From NCBI GenBank assembly GCA_017547345.1, contig JAFYPY010000168.1, forward strand, positions 1 to 5,454: a DNA stretch of 5,454 bases, read 5' to 3'. This DNA comes from Bacillota bacterium (GTDB lineage: Bacteria; Bacillota_A; Clostridia; Peptostreptococcales; Anaerovoracaceae). The position numbers and the translations under genes were made by a program. The notes beneath the pieces are model-generated. The model was given only the letters and a program-made list of their open reading frames with translations. It did no database searches and was not told the origin of the DNA. Positions 5,067 through 5,454 of the stretch are shown here, piece after piece. Numbering within the stretch: position 1 is the stretch's first letter; the number at the start of each line of letters is the position of its first letter.

Positions 5067-5454
5067 ATGAATTTGACAGAAATGATATATAGACGAAAGT
5101 CTGTTAGAAGTTTTACAAATGAGTTAGTGGGCAATGAAACGCTTCAAAAAATCGAAGACTTCGTTGCTTCTGCAAAGCCTCTTTATCCTGAAATCAAAGT
5201 TAAAATGGAAATCGTTCCAAGAAAGCAGGTTAAGTGTATTTGCCCTTGGACTACAGAGCAGCTTATTACCATTTTTAGTGAGGATAAGCCTGGATATCTT
5301 GAAAACGCCGGATTCATATTCCAGCAACTTGATTTATATCTCCAAAGCATTGGCATAGGTACATGCTGGCTTGGCATGGGAACGCTGACTGCAGATGATG
5401 TATTTGAGAAACAAAGAAAAGATGGCCTAAAATACGTTATGATGATTGCCTTTG
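5067..5454 (+). CDS. Nitroreductase-family protein (TM1586-like), 3' truncated by window edge
   Basis: The frame from ATG 5067 stays open to the right edge, giving 129 complete codons with no stop. The N-terminus MNLTEMIYRRKSVRSFT carries the classical nitroreductase FMN-phosphate motif (R-R-K-S-V-R-x-F, residues 9-16). GYLENAGFIFQQLDLYLQSIGIGTCWLGMG (76-105) is the central helix and turn typical of the family, and resembles the putative TM-nitroreductase subgroup with its 'G-I-G-T-C-W-L-G' turn. Such enzymes bind FMN and reduce nitro compounds, quinones or other acceptors with NAD(P)H; the physiological substrate is unknown. It is probably co-transcribed with the PNPOx-like gene 23 bp upstream. 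The sequence stops in the region where the second half of the domain continues, so completeness cannot be judged. Confidence 0.87.
   Translation, partial: MNLTEMIYRRKSVRSFTNELVGNETLQKIEDFVASAKPLYPEIKVKMEIVPRKQVKCICPWTTEQLITIFSEDKPGYLENAGFIFQQLDLYLQSIGIGTCWLGMGTLTADDVFEKQRKDGLKYVMMIAF

Noticed and set aside
5124..5377. Three short frames (64-74 codons, both strands) at the right end
   Set aside because: They overlap the nitroreductase-family frame starting at 5067, which has a strong ribosome binding site and the diagnostic R-R-K-S-V-R motif.

Overview
The window is AT-rich, Gram-positive-looking DNA. It has strong AGGAGG-type ribosome binding sites, sigma-A-like promoters, a U-tract terminator, heavy use of AGA/AAG codons and an anaerobic hexuronate pathway. 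An anaerobic Clostridia-type Firmicute is the most likely host; I cannot name a genus. There are four blocks.

Block 1 (2-2168, + strand) is the end of a sugar-acid catabolic operon. It holds the C-terminal part of a LarA-like (DUF2088, nickel-pincer racemase/epimerase superfamily) protein, followed one base later by a complete uxaC, glucuronate/galacturonate isomerase. The operon ends at a strong hairpin at 2172-2206. That hairpin has A-tract and T-tract flanks, so it can serve both converging transcription units.

Block 2 (2221-4390, - strand) is a three-gene secretion cassette read right to left. It encodes a small acidic secreted protein with a SipW-type signal peptide, then a SipW/Sec11-type (Ser-His-Asp) signal peptidase, then a second secreted protein with the same unusual 'ATWxYA' signal motif. 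This looks like a self-contained export module with a dedicated signal peptidase and two cognate cargoes, as in the TasA/SipW biofilm-fibre operon of Bacillus. Neither cargo is recognisable to me as TasA, camelysin or TapA. The control regions are notable. The promoter of the first cargo has a run of seven C within the -35/-10 spacer. Its leader contains a perfect 9-bp inverted repeat. Between the first cargo and the peptidase gene lie about four tandem copies of a 9-bp unit containing GTTCTT, which resembles the SinR operator heptamer GTTCTYT.

Block 3 (4391-4650) is a divergent promoter region with a recognisable sigma-A-type promoter on each strand.

Block 4 (4651-5454, + strand) is a two-gene transcription unit of probable flavoproteins. 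It comprises a PNPOx-like split-barrel protein and, 23 bp downstream, the start of a nitroreductase-family gene that runs off the right edge.
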